29,990 bases of DNA from an uncultured Clostridium sp. (GTDB lineage: Bacteria; Bacillota; Clostridia; Lachnospirales; Lachnospiraceae): assembly GCA_902464345.1 (NCBI GenBank), contig CABQJA010000005.1:1-29990 (forward strand), read 5' to 3'. The position numbers and the translations under genes are program-made. The notes beneath the pieces are model-generated. The model searched no databases. It was not told the DNA's origin and was given only the letters and a program-made list of their open reading frames with translations. Below, piece by piece: positions 1 through 8,566 of this stretch; the stretch's first letter is position 1, and each line of letters opens with the position of its first letter.

Positions 1-42
1 TCATAAGTTAAGCAGTTTACAGATTGGTTTTACAACTGCTCA

Positions 43-81
43 TTCAAATTTGAACCAGATTCAAAACATTTATATTATAAT
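43..81 (+). promoter_or_regulatory. Putative sigma-A promoter with palindrome, epimerase-GH26 gene
   Basis: A -35-like TTGAAC at 50-55 is followed 17 bases later by TATTAT at 73-78; a better -10, TATAAT at 76-81, would give a 20-base spacer. A perfect 12-bp palindrome, TTCAAATTTGAA, lies at 43-54 on top of the -35 and could be an operator. Further up, AGCAGTT (11-17) and AACTGCT (34-40) form a 7-bp inverted repeat with no T-run behind it. The placement suggests the fusion gene has its own regulated transcript start. The binding protein is not identified. Confidence 0.45.
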
Positions 82-100
82 TTACAATGGAGGTATTACA

Positions 101-2212
101 ATGTTACGTGAAAGTGTTATCAACAACTTAAACAACTGCATCCTGCCTTTCTGGGAGGGCATGATGGATCCTGACTTCGGCGGTTTCTACGGTATGCTGG
201 ATTTCGATCTGAAGCTGGACAAGAAGGCCGTTAAGGGCTGTATCCTGAACAGCCGTATTCTGTGGTTCTTCTCGAATGTTTATCTGACAACCAAGGATGC
301 TTCTGTGCTCCCTTATGCAGATCATGCCTTTGAGTTTTTAAAGACCTACTGCATCGATCATGAGAACGGCGGTATCTACTGGTCCATGACCTATGACGGT
401 AAGATTGATGACTCTACCAAGCACACCTACAATCAGGCATTTGCAATCTATGCACTGGCTTCTTATTATGATGCAACCGGCTGCCGGGAAGCACTGGATA
501 TCGCCATGGACTTATTCCATGTCATCGAGACAAAATGTCGGCTAGGTGACGGTTACGGCGAATCCTATACCATTGATTTCGTTCCGAATGTAAATGATAA
601 GCTGTCTGAGAATAACGTCATTGCCGATAAGACTATGAATACACTCCTGCATGTCTGTGAGGCTTATACCGAGCTGCACCGGGTAGCTCCGAACGAAGAA
701 GTACGGAAGCGCCTCTACTGGACCGTGGATGAGTTTTATAACTCTGTTTACTGCCCGGAGCGTCATCGTCTGGAGGTATTCTTCGATTCTGACATGAATT
801 CCATTCTGGATCTTCATTCTTACGGTCATGATATTGAAGCAACCTGGCTGATCGACCGTGCTCTGGATGTTCTGGGTGACCGTGAATTATCTGAGAAGCT
901 GGCCCCGATGATTCTGGACCTGACCGAGCAGATCTATCAGGTAGCCTATGAGGATCATTCCGTTATGGCTGAGGCCGAAAAGGGTGTCGTATTAACCACC
1001 CGTATCTGGTGGGTACAGTGCGAGGCTATCATCGGTTTCTACAATGCATATCAGAAGACCCGCGATATGCGTTATCTGGATGCCGCTGAGAACATCTGGA
1101 CCTACATTGAAGAGCATCTGCTGGATCCACGCGAAGGCTCTGAATGGTATTCAGAGGTAGACGCTGACGGTGTTCCGTCCAGCCGTCTTCCAATCGTAGA
1201 GCCTTGGAAGTGTCCGTACCACAACGGCAGAATGTGTATGGAAATCATGCGCAGAACCGCTTTCATGGAGCCGGTAAACAAGAACGCAACCAAAGAAGTA
1301 AAAACACTGCTCCGTGACCTTTACAAGAACGCTGGCAAGCGTCTGATCACCGGACAGCATACACAGACCATTCCTATGGAGGAACGGGTTCATATCCATG
1401 ACCTGACCGGATGCTATCCAAAGCTGCAGGGCTTTGAGCTTCTTTCTTACTCTTCCAATATCAATTATGACGATATGGATGATGTATGCCGGGCCGAAGT
1501 AGAGGAGAACAAAAACACCGTTGAGACAGCTCTGAACTGGGCAAAGGAAAGCAATGGCATCGTAAGCTTCTGCTTCCACTGGTTCTCACCAATCGGCGGC
1601 CGCGATAAGGCCTTTTATACCCGCAACACGGATTTCAGTCCTTATCAGGTATTGATTGAAGGAACAGACGAGCGGGCTGCATTTTTCCGTGATCTGGATC
1701 TGATCGCCGATCAGCTGGCAAGATTCCAGATTGAGCATATTCCGGTACTCTGGCGTCCGTTCCACGAATCAGAAGGCACCTGGTTCTGGTGGGCATCCAA
1801 GGGTCCTAAGATTGCCAGTGAGTTATACAAGCTGATGTATCACTACTTTACAGATGTGAAGCACCTGAACAACCTGATCTGGGTATGGAGCTGTCCAGCC
1901 AAAGAGGGATATCCGGGTGATGATTATGTAGATATTGTTTCCTGGGATATTTATGTAGCTCCACATACCGTTACAGACTACAAGGAACAGTACGAAGAAC
2001 TGACCGCCAATACCAGCCGCGAGAAGCTGGCTGCATTAAGTGAGGTCGGTGTGATTCCTGATATCACCATGATTCAGGAAAGCCGTGTTCCATGGTCTTA
2101 CTTTATGACCTGGTCAAAGGAATTCTGCCTGACCGAAGAACACAACTATGATGAATCCCTGAAAGCATTATATGCCAGCGATTATACAATAAAATTAGGA
2201 GAGAGCCTGTAA
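101..2212 (+). CDS. Bifunctional cellobiose/mannobiose 2-epimerase - GH26 beta-mannanase fusion
   Basis: A 703-aa protein made of two complete enzymes. Residues 1 to about 390 are an AGE/cellobiose 2-epimerase (alpha6/alpha6 barrel). Arg52, His184, His243, Glu246, Trp249, Trp304, Glu308 and His374 fall at the numbers I recall for the Ruminococcus albus enzyme; motifs are MNTLLH, GHDIEATW and WKCPYHNGR. Residues from about 400 to 700 are a GH26 TIM barrel, with acid/base Glu556 in WRPFHE and nucleophile Glu648 in SEVG. The linker is only about 10-15 residues. There is no signal peptide or membrane segment, so it should act in the cytoplasm. Inferred role: GH26 cuts imported mannan oligosaccharides, and the epimerase turns the reducing-end mannose into glucose for GH130 phosphorolysis (no GH130 in the window). 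The start is ATG 101, behind AATGGAGG; an in-frame TTG at 50 has no ribosome site. Arginine codons are mainly CGT, unlike its neighbours, hinting at high expression. Confidence 0.9.
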   Translation: MLRESVINNLNNCILPFWEGMMDPDFGGFYGMLDFDLKLDKKAVKGCILNSRILWFFSNVYLTTKDASVLPYADHAFEFLKTYCIDHENGGIYWSMTYDGKIDDSTKHTYNQAFAIYALASYYDATGCREALDIAMDLFHVIETKCRLGDGYGESYTIDFVPNVNDKLSENNVIADKTMNTLLHVCEAYTELHRVAPNEEVRKRLYWTVDEFYNSVYCPERHRLEVFFDSDMNSILDLHSYGHDIEATWLIDRALDVLGDRELSEKLAPMILDLTEQIYQVAYEDHSVMAEAEKGVVLTTRIWWVQCEAIIGFYNAYQKTRDMRYLDAAENIWTYIEEHLLDPREGSEWYSEVDADGVPSSRLPIVEPWKCPYHNGRMCMEIMRRTAFMEPVNKNATKEVKTLLRDLYKNAGKRLITGQHTQTIPMEERVHIHDLTGCYPKLQGFELLSYSSNINYDDMDDVCRAEVEENKNTVETALNWAKESNGIVSFCFHWFSPIGGRDKAFYTRNTDFSPYQVLIEGTDERAAFFRDLDLIADQLARFQIEHIPVLWRPFHESEGTWFWWASKGPKIASELYKLMYHYFTDVKHLNNLIWVWSCPAKEGYPGDDYVDIVSWDIYVAPHTVTDYKEQYEELTANTSREKLAALSEVGVIPDITMIQESRVPWSYFMTWSKEFCLTEEHNYDESLKALYASDYTIKLGESL

Positions 2213-2223
2213 GGACTCTCTCC
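2198..2223 (-). terminator. Hairpin terminator shared by convergent genes
   Basis: GGAGAGAGCC (2198-2207) pairs with GGACTCTCTCC (2213-2223) around a short loop; the stop codon of the epimerase-GH26 gene (2210-2212) lies in the loop. Read on the minus strand the stem is followed by TAATTTTATT, a fair U-tract, so it works best as the end of the long minus-strand block. On the plus strand no T-run follows. Confidence 0.6.
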
Positions 2224-2241
2224 CTGATAAAGCATTCACGA

Positions 2242-3270
2242 TTACTCTCCAAGTAATACTAAGTCAAAGACGTATGCGGCTTCCTTTGCGGTATAGCTGC
2301 GTACGTTTTTTTCATTACTTTCCGGAACTCCATCGAGGTATACACATCTGCCGTCTTCCCCGATCAGAAAATATTTCAATTCTCCGGTATAATCCACATA
2401 GATCGGATGTCCGTCATAGGTCTCTCCGGTATCCTCCAGCCGTTCCCGGTAATCCGGCACCGCTTCAAAATGAAGTACGGCATAAGTATTCCAGTTCGGT
2501 ACCTGTACAGACATATAAATACTTACATTGTCATGATTTGCATCTCCGGTTGACGGGGAGCAGCATAAAAAGCCTGACTGATTGACTCCTTCCCGATATG
2601 CCAGCGTATACCGATCCATAACCGGATTCATCCGAAGTCCTGTCATTACATCCGTAAGAGTTTCTCCCTTATCTGCCGGTACAATGGCGGTTCCCATCTG
2701 CGCCAGTGCCTGGCACAGGGCATCCATTCCGATCACCTTTTTATTCACCAGCTCTGTCCAGTTCTCAATCTGATAGGTCAGATCATATACCTTCAGATAC
2801 ATCTGTTCATTCTCTGCAATCTCTCCGTCCTGCTGCCGGTAAATCGTCACCCTGTCATCCGCATATGCCGTCACCAGGCTGTCAAGCTCCGGCTCTGTCT
2901 CCGGATTCAGGATGCCGACCTTATGTCCCTTTACATTCAGCATGAACTGGGTCTGCAGATCATACACCTTCGCCTGATTATATAGCCACAGATCTTCCGT
3001 CTCCGTAAATACATAGGTCTTATCCCCGGATGTGAATGAAAAATGCTCCCTGGTTCCCGGATTTTCAACCGTTTCTCCCGGTGGTGGTAACTCTTCCTCA
3101 ATCTTCCGATACCCCGGTGTGCCGGTCGGAAGCAGAATCTCTTCCGAAGCTGTTACCTGCTCCGAGCCTACGTCCGCCCCTACCGGTATATCCGATTCCA
3201 GTGTTGTCTGCCCGCAGCCTGTAAGCAATATACAGGCTCCCAGTGCAAGCACACCTTTTATTCTCCTCAT
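2242..3270 (-). CDS. Lipoprotein of unknown function
   Basis: A 342-aa protein with a lipoprotein signal peptide: MRRIK, a hydrophobic stretch, then the lipobox LTGC with the lipidated Cys19. Residues 20-75 are rich in Glu, Pro and Thr, a typical flexible tether. The rest looks like a soluble, mostly beta domain on the outer face of the membrane. I do not recognise the family, and no catalytic motif is obvious; a CC pair lies near the middle of the mature domain. The ATG follows AAGGGGGATTTC. It begins 18 bases after the aspS stop and is the last gene before the terminator, so it is probably co-transcribed with aspS. Its function is not predictable from context. Confidence 0.75.
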   Translation of the reverse strand: MRRIKGVLALGACILLTGCGQTTLESDIPVGADVGSEQVTASEEILLPTGTPGYRKIEEELPPPGETVENPGTREHFSFTSGDKTYVFTETEDLWLYNQAKVYDLQTQFMLNVKGHKVGILNPETEPELDSLVTAYADDRVTIYRQQDGEIAENEQMYLKVYDLTYQIENWTELVNKKVIGMDALCQALAQMGTAIVPADKGETLTDVMTGLRMNPVMDRYTLAYREGVNQSGFLCCSPSTGDANHDNVSIYMSVQVPNWNTYAVLHFEAVPDYRERLEDTGETYDGHPIYVDYTGELKYFLIGEDGRCVYLDGVPESNEKNVRSYTAKEAAYVFDLVLLGE

Positions 3271-3288
3271 GAAATCCCCCTTGTCATG

Positions 3289-5085
3289 TTACTCGGTTTC
3301 TTCCTGTGCGGTCACTTCGATTCCGAGTTCTTCCAACTGCTTTGGATCTACTACATTCGGTGCCTCACTCATCAGACAGGAAGCATCCTTTACCTTCGGG
3401 AATGCGATCACATCCCGGATGGAATCCTGCTGTGCCATCAGCATTACCAGACGATCCAGACCATAAGCCAGACCGGCATGTGGCGGAACACCATACTTAA
3501 ACGCATTTAACAGGAAGCCGAACTGATCATAAGCACGCTCCATGGTAAAGCCAAGTGCCTTGAACATCTGCTCCTGAATATCATCCTGATGAATACGGAC
3601 AGAACCGCCACCGATCTCCGTACCGTTTAATACAATATCATATGCCTTGGCACGTACCCGGCCCGGATCAGACTCAATATACTGTAAATCCTCTTCCATC
3701 GGCATCGTAAACGGATGATGCATAGCCTGATATCTTCCAAGCTCTTCGCTCCACTCAAGAAGCGGGAACTCTGTGATCCATACGAACCGGTACTCATCCT
3801 TATGAAGCAGTCCCAGCTGATTTGCGATCTCCAGACGGAGTGCGCCTAATACATCATAGACCAGCTTGCTCTTATCGGCGGCGAAAAGAAGCAGGTCTCC
3901 CGGTTTACCTTGCATCCGTTCAACCAGTGCTGCCATTTCTTCTTCCTTCATAAACTTTGCGAAGGATGACTTATAGCTTCCATCCTCCTGAATTGCAATA
4001 TAGGCCAGACCCTTTGCACCGTATCCCTTTGCAAAATCAACCAGTGCATCGATCTTCTTACGCGGCATTGCTCCCTGACCGTTTGCATTAATACCACGTA
4101 CGCTTCCGCCATTTTCAATCGCACTCTTAAATACAACGAACTCGCAGTCCTTTACCACATCGGTAACATTGCACAGCTCCATGCCAAACCGTAAATCCGG
4201 TTTATCGGAACCAAACCGCTCCATCGCCTCTTTGTAGGTCATACGCTGAATCGGAAGCTGTACATCTACATTCAGAACCTCTTTAAATAATTTTGCGAGG
4301 TATCTCTCATTAACATCAATGACATCATCCACGTCTACGAAGGATAATTCCATATCGATCTGTGTGAATTCCGGCTGTCTGTCTGCACGCAGATCCTCAT
4401 CCCGATAGCATCTTGCGATCTGGAAATAACGATCATAGCCGGAGCACATCAGCAGCTGCTTATAGATCTGTGGTGACTGTGGCAGTGCATAGAACTCACC
4501 CGGATGAACACGGCTCGGAACCAGATAATCTCTGGCACCTTCCGGTGTAGACTTACACAGGGTCGGAGTCTCGATCTCAATAAATCCCTCATCAGCCAGA
4601 AATGCTCTGGTTAAGGTCGTTACCTTACTACGCATCATAATATTGCGCTGCAGATCCGGACGACGCAGATCCAGATACCGGTACTTCAGACGAAGCTCTT
4701 CCTTGGTCTTGCTGTTCTCCTCGATTGGGAACGGAGGGGTCTCTGCCTCTGCCAGAATCCGGATATCGGTTGCGATCACTTCAATATCACCGGTTGCCAG
4801 ATTTTCATTCACAGCTCCGCCTCTGGCTGCAACTGTTCCCGTAATTGCTGCCACGAACTCGGAACGTAACTTCTCTGCCTTGGCGAAGCTCTCTGCTCCG
4901 CATTTTGCCTCTTCAAAAATCACCTGTAAAATACCACTTCTGTCACGAAGATCTACGAATATGATTCCTCCCTTATTCCGGCTTTTCTGTACCCAGCCCA
5001 TAACAGTTACGGTATTGCCGATCATTGTATTGTTTACTTCTGTACATCTGTGACTTCTGTGAAGTCCCTGCATTGACTCTGCCAT
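3289..5085 (-). CDS. aspS: Aspartate-tRNA ligase
   Basis: A 598-aa class II aminoacyl-tRNA synthetase that charges tRNA-Asp with aspartate in the cytoplasm. An N-terminal OB-fold anticodon-binding domain (residues about 15-105) is followed by the catalytic core: motif 2 in the segment FQIARCYRDEDLRADRQPEF and motif 3 in GLAYGLDRLVML near the C-terminus. The bacterial GAD insertion lies between them. Length matches bacterial AspRS (about 590). The ATG follows AAGGAGGAAGAAAG, a strong ribosome site. It lies 57 bases after hisS on the same strand; hisS-aspS pairing is common in Firmicutes. I saw no T-box leader, since hisS itself sits only 20 bases behind another gene. Whether the enzyme also charges tRNA-Asn cannot be told from the window. 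Confidence 0.96.
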   Translation of the reverse strand: MAESMQGLHRSHRCTEVNNTMIGNTVTVMGWVQKSRNKGGIIFVDLRDRSGILQVIFEEAKCGAESFAKAEKLRSEFVAAITGTVAARGGAVNENLATGDIEVIATDIRILAEAETPPFPIEENSKTKEELRLKYRYLDLRRPDLQRNIMMRSKVTTLTRAFLADEGFIEIETPTLCKSTPEGARDYLVPSRVHPGEFYALPQSPQIYKQLLMCSGYDRYFQIARCYRDEDLRADRQPEFTQIDMELSFVDVDDVIDVNERYLAKLFKEVLNVDVQLPIQRMTYKEAMERFGSDKPDLRFGMELCNVTDVVKDCEFVVFKSAIENGGSVRGINANGQGAMPRKKIDALVDFAKGYGAKGLAYIAIQEDGSYKSSFAKFMKEEEMAALVERMQGKPGDLLLFAADKSKLVYDVLGALRLEIANQLGLLHKDEYRFVWITEFPLLEWSEELGRYQAMHHPFTMPMEEDLQYIESDPGRVRAKAYDIVLNGTEIGGGSVRIHQDDIQEQMFKALGFTMERAYDQFGFLLNAFKYGVPPHAGLAYGLDRLVMLMAQQDSIRDVIAFPKVKDASCLMSEAPNVVDPKQLEELGIEVTAQEETE

Positions 5086-5142
5086 CTTTCTTCCTCCTTA
5101 ACCTGACGGTCATCCTCTTCTATCTGTCCGGTCCGCATCCGC

Positions 5143-6399
5143 TTACATACGGTCTATAAAGAACTCACGGAACTCTTCATAGCCTTCTGCCTGCATCTGC
5201 TCCTTCTGGAACTTTTTATTCTTCTTCATGATTGCAATATTTACGATAGAACCATCTGCTCTTGCCTGCTTTGCCTCATCCAGGATCTGAAGCAGCTTGT
5301 CCTCCGGCATATTCTTTTCGATCAGATATGCCGTCTTCTTTCCGGTACCCGGAATCTGGAAGCCACGCTCCAGCAGCAGCATAACAATCCGCTCAAATCC
5401 AATCGAAAATCCACAGGCCGGTGTTGCCTGTCCGGTAAACTTACCGATCATCTCATCATATCGTCCGCCGCCACCGACAGAGCCGCCGAATTCATCCATG
5501 GAAATCTCAAAAATCGGTCCTGTATAATAAGACATTCCACGTACCAGTGTCGGATCAAATGCCATCTTAAACTCTGCACTCTTTGTACTTTCCACACTGG
5601 CAATGATCGTCTTTAAGTTCTCTGCGACCTCAGCCGGAAGGAAATCACCAAGGGTCTCCTGTAAATACTGTACACCGGTCGTGTCCGCGGTTACCTTTTC
5701 AAATAAATCCAGATATTTGTCTACCGAAGCCTCTGCATACCCTTCCTTCAACAGCTCTTCACGGACACCATCCAGTCCGATCTTGTCCATCTTATCCAGA
5801 ATGATAAAGACGGTATCATAATCTGCCTCCGGAAATCCGCTGTATGCAGCCATTGCCTTCAGGATCCGTCTGTCATTGATCCGGATCGTAAAGTTCTTAA
5901 AATCCAGCCTACCGAGCAATGTGGTTGTTGCAAGGATCAGCTCGATTTCTGCCAGAATGGTCGGTTCACCCAGAATATCGATATCACACTGCATAAACTG
6001 TCTGTATCTTCCGCGCTGCGGACGATCTGCCCGCCATACATTTCCCATCTGAAGTGCCTTAAACGGACTCGGCAATTCGTTTGCATTATTGGAATAATAT
6101 CTCGAAAGCGGAACCGTCAGATCATAACGCAGACCTCCGTCCACCAGATCCAGCTCTTCCTTCGCTTCCTCAAGCTTTAATTTCTCGCCACGCTTCAGGA
6201 TCTTGAAAATCAGTTTCTCATTCTCGCCGCCCTGCTTACTGTTCAGGTTCTCAATATGCTCCACACATGGAGTCTCTACGGAACAGAATCCAAATGTTCT
6301 ATATGTCTCCTTGATCAATCCGATACAGTAATCGCGGATTGCCATCTCCTTTGGTAAGATGTCCTTCATACCGGTGACCGGCTTTTTTTTCATTGCCAT
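5143..6399 (-). CDS. hisS: Histidine-tRNA ligase
   Basis: A 418-aa class II synthetase that charges tRNA-His. Motif 2 lies in RADRPQRGRYRQFMQCDID, the histidine-specific region reads VRGMSYYTGPIFE, and motif 3 is CGFSIGFERI. The start is placed at ATG 6399 (MAMKKK), a few bases downstream of GGAGGAGAG; a second ATG at 6393 is possible. An upstream in-frame TTG at 6414 overlaps the ribosome site and is rejected. The C-terminal anticodon domain after residue 350 looks short (about 65 residues against the usual 90 or so) and ends in a Lys-rich stretch, so it may be a divergent form. It starts 20 bases after the HD-GYP gene and is followed by aspS, so it is part of the block's transcript. Confidence 0.94.
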   Translation of the reverse strand: MAMKKKPVTGMKDILPKEMAIRDYCIGLIKETYRTFGFCSVETPCVEHIENLNSKQGGENEKLIFKILKRGEKLKLEEAKEELDLVDGGLRYDLTVPLSRYYSNNANELPSPFKALQMGNVWRADRPQRGRYRQFMQCDIDILGEPTILAEIELILATTTLLGRLDFKNFTIRINDRRILKAMAAYSGFPEADYDTVFIILDKMDKIGLDGVREELLKEGYAEASVDKYLDLFEKVTADTTGVQYLQETLGDFLPAEVAENLKTIIASVESTKSAEFKMAFDPTLVRGMSYYTGPIFEISMDEFGGSVGGGGRYDEMIGKFTGQATPACGFSIGFERIVMLLLERGFQIPGTGKKTAYLIEKNMPEDKLLQILDEAKQARADGSIVNIAIMKKNKKFQKEQMQAEGYEEFREFFIDRM

Positions 6400-6418
6400 A
6401 TATCTCTCCTCCAAGTAA

Positions 6419-7078
6419 TTATTTTATATTCTGTATTTCTGCTGTCAAAGGCATCTTCTGCAGATGTGTTTTCCCATCCATCCCTTCGATATCCTCCAGC
6501 TCTTCTAATGTACTCTGCGTATGGACTACACTCTGAAATGCCAGAAAAACACGCATATCAAAGTTCTTTACTTCATCTATCAGCAACCGGATCGCCGTAT
6601 TTATATCAAAAGCCTTCCGATACGGGCGGTCTGCGATCAATGCGGCAAACACATCACATACACGTAAGATTCTGGCTCCCAGCGGGATTTCCTCACCACG
6701 CAGGTTAAACGGATATCCGGAGCCGTCATAGTTCTCGTGGTGGTATAAGACCATATTGCAGATATTATCCGAAAACCCCTGTTTCCGCAGAATCTGCTCA
6801 CCCAGCTGGGCATGCCGCCTGATATACTGTGTCTCCTCAATCCGCATGGTATCCTCCTGCCGTCCATATATATAGCGGCTGATCTTCAGCTTTCCGATAT
6901 CATGTACCATGCCTGCCAGAGCAATCTCCTGTATCTGATCTTCCGTAAGTCCAAGCTCCCGTGCAAGCTTTGCTGCCAAATCACTGACACACATGGCATG
7001 CAGAAGACCGGCGCTCAGATCTTCGCTCAAATATTCATTTATCGTTTCGCCAGAAAAAATATCCTGCTCCATTTCCAT
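6419..7078 (-). CDS. HD-GYP domain protein, possible cyclic-dinucleotide phosphodiesterase
   Basis: A stand-alone HD-GYP domain of 219 aa. Visible motifs: MVHDIGK (His59-Asp60), His89 in IRRHAQLGEQIL, LYHHENYDGSGYP (HH at 113-114, GYP at 121-123), and the closing ARILRVCDVFAALIADRPYR. These are the metal ligands and signature of HD-GYP proteins, many of which hydrolyse cyclic di-GMP. There is no sensor, receiver or membrane domain, which is unusual, so input must come from the short N-terminus or from partners. The chosen start is ATG 7078 after AGGGTGAT; a GTG at 7087 also stays in frame and would touch the hemZ stop. It sits between hemZ and hisS with almost no spacing. Activity on c-di-GMP is inferred, not shown. 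Confidence 0.88.
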   Translation of the reverse strand: MEMEQDIFSGETINEYLSEDLSAGLLHAMCVSDLAAKLARELGLTEDQIQEIALAGMVHDIGKLKISRYIYGRQEDTMRIEETQYIRRHAQLGEQILRKQGFSDNICNMVLYHHENYDGSGYPFNLRGEEIPLGARILRVCDVFAALIADRPYRKAFDINTAIRLLIDEVKNFDMRVFLAFQSVVHTQSTLEELEDIEGMDGKTHLQKMPLTAEIQNIK

Positions 7079-7088
7079 GTTTATCACC

Positions 7089-8552
7089 CTATCTGCTTTC
7101 CGGATGCAGCTCTGCTGCTTTTTGTCTGAAACCCGCAGCCTTTCTCTGCATCATTTCATCCACCCGGACAATATATTCATCTACATTCTTTACATTCTCG
7201 ATCCGTTCAATCCGGTTTTCATCCGGGAACACCAATTTCGTAGATGTTCCAGCACCTAGTGCTATAATATCCATTTTTTCTTCCATAATCAAGATATTAT
7301 AAAGACATTCTTTTCCGGAAACCGTATATCCTACATTTTCCAGATTCCCCGGAATATTTTTCTGTCGATACAAATAATAAGGCCGCATATCCATCTGTCT
7401 TGCATATTCATCCGCAAGCATCAGCATCTCGTTCGTGCTTCCGGTAATGCTGTCCCGATATTCCTGCATCCGGATATTCAGCTCAGCCGCCCGCTTGATT
7501 GCCAGCGAATGGACTGTCAGGCTGTCAGGTTGCAGCTTCCGGATCTCATCCAACGTATGACGGATCTTCTCCAGATCCTCGCCGGGTAGTCCGATGATCA
7601 TATCCATATTGATATTATCCAGTCCGCACTCTCTCGCCATCCGGAATGCATCCACCGTCATTTGGGAAGTATGTGCCCGTCCGATAAACCGAAGGGTCTC
7701 ATCATTCATGGTCTGTGGATTAATGCTGATCCGGGTCACCTTATGCTCCCGCAGCATCCGGAATTTCTCCCGGCTTAAACTGTCCGGTCTTCCGGCCTCT
7801 ACCGTAAACTCCCGCAAATGTTCTGTCGGGAACGTCTGATAGATCCGGTCGATCACAGCCGCCAGCTGTTCTGCCGTTAACGAAGTCGGTGTGCCACCAC
7901 CGATGTATACCGAAACCAGCTTCTTATTCTGATAAGCCTCTGCCACATAGTCCATCTCCCGGAACAATGCCTGCAGATACTCCTCTACCCGGTTCTGATA
8001 CTGTGCGATCGGATAGGCTGTGAAAGAACAATACAGGCACCGGGACAGGCAAAACGGTATGCCTACATACAGGCAATACTCCTCCCGGAAATGAAAGCCC
8101 TGAAACAGCACCTGCTCCTTCTTCGCCACCTCATAGCAGATCTCACCCTTCTGTCTGGTCGTCAGATAGATCTGCTCGTATTCCTTTATGATCGGCTCCT
8201 GCTGCCAGCCTTCCTCCAGTCTGGCCGTTGCAAACTTTGTCGGACGAACCCCTGTCATACTGCCCCACGGGAGCGTCTTCTCACAATACCTGCTTAACAG
8301 GTAATAAGCAGCCGCCTTAATTGGATTTCGCGCCTGCTTTTTGTCCGGATAATAACACAGAGCCGTCTCTTCATCCAGCTTCTCGCCCTGTTCCCACAGA
8401 CTCAGCCGGACTGCCTGTTCCTCCAGATCCGCCTGAAAGGTCAGCCGGGTCTCTTCCGGATGGAGCACAATCTTCTCGCCCGGAAGGAATGCCTGTATCA
8501 TTGTCCGAAAATCATTATTATAATCATCTACATTCTGTTTCAGATAAATCAT
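7089..8552 (-). CDS. hemZ: Coproporphyrinogen dehydrogenase HemZ (radical SAM)
   Basis: A 487-aa radical SAM protein of the HemN/HemW/HemZ group. The iron-sulphur motif is Cys168-x3-Cys172-x2-Cys175 inside YVGIPFCLSRCLYCSF, followed by GGGTPTSL, which binds SAM. The roughly 150 residues before the radical SAM core are the N-terminal extension typical of HemZ. HemZ is annotated as an oxygen-independent coproporphyrinogen dehydrogenase, but many Clostridia that carry it lack a full haem pathway, so the true substrate here is uncertain. The ATG follows TTGAGGCAATAAA, a modest ribosome site. The gene starts 14 bases after the MBL hydrolase and its stop lies 10 bases before the preferred HD-GYP ATG, so the three are one operon. 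Confidence 0.88.
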   Translation of the reverse strand: MIYLKQNVDDYNNDFRTMIQAFLPGEKIVLHPEETRLTFQADLEEQAVRLSLWEQGEKLDEETALCYYPDKKQARNPIKAAAYYLLSRYCEKTLPWGSMTGVRPTKFATARLEEGWQQEPIIKEYEQIYLTTRQKGEICYEVAKKEQVLFQGFHFREEYCLYVGIPFCLSRCLYCSFTAYPIAQYQNRVEEYLQALFREMDYVAEAYQNKKLVSVYIGGGTPTSLTAEQLAAVIDRIYQTFPTEHLREFTVEAGRPDSLSREKFRMLREHKVTRISINPQTMNDETLRFIGRAHTSQMTVDAFRMARECGLDNINMDMIIGLPGEDLEKIRHTLDEIRKLQPDSLTVHSLAIKRAAELNIRMQEYRDSITGSTNEMLMLADEYARQMDMRPYYLYRQKNIPGNLENVGYTVSGKECLYNILIMEEKMDIIALGAGTSTKLVFPDENRIERIENVKNVDEYIVRVDEMMQRKAAGFRQKAAELHPESR

Positions 8553-8566
8553 TTTATTGCCTCAAC

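Noticed and set aside
50..100. Upstream TTG start for the epimerase-GH26 gene
   Set aside because: It overlaps the -35 and -10 boxes and has no ribosome site; ATG 101 has AATGGAGG and makes residue numbers agree with known epimerases.
101..2212. Epimerase-GH26 fusion as a frameshift or assembly artefact
   Set aside because: The frame is continuous, both domains are full length, and there is a sensible linker with no repeat at the join.
5086..5142. T-box leader before aspS or hisS
   Set aside because: The gaps are 57 and 20 bases, far too short for a T-box; no T-box sequence was seen in front of the block's other genes.
6400..6414. TTG start adding five residues to HisRS
   Set aside because: It overlaps the GGAGGAGAG ribosome site itself.
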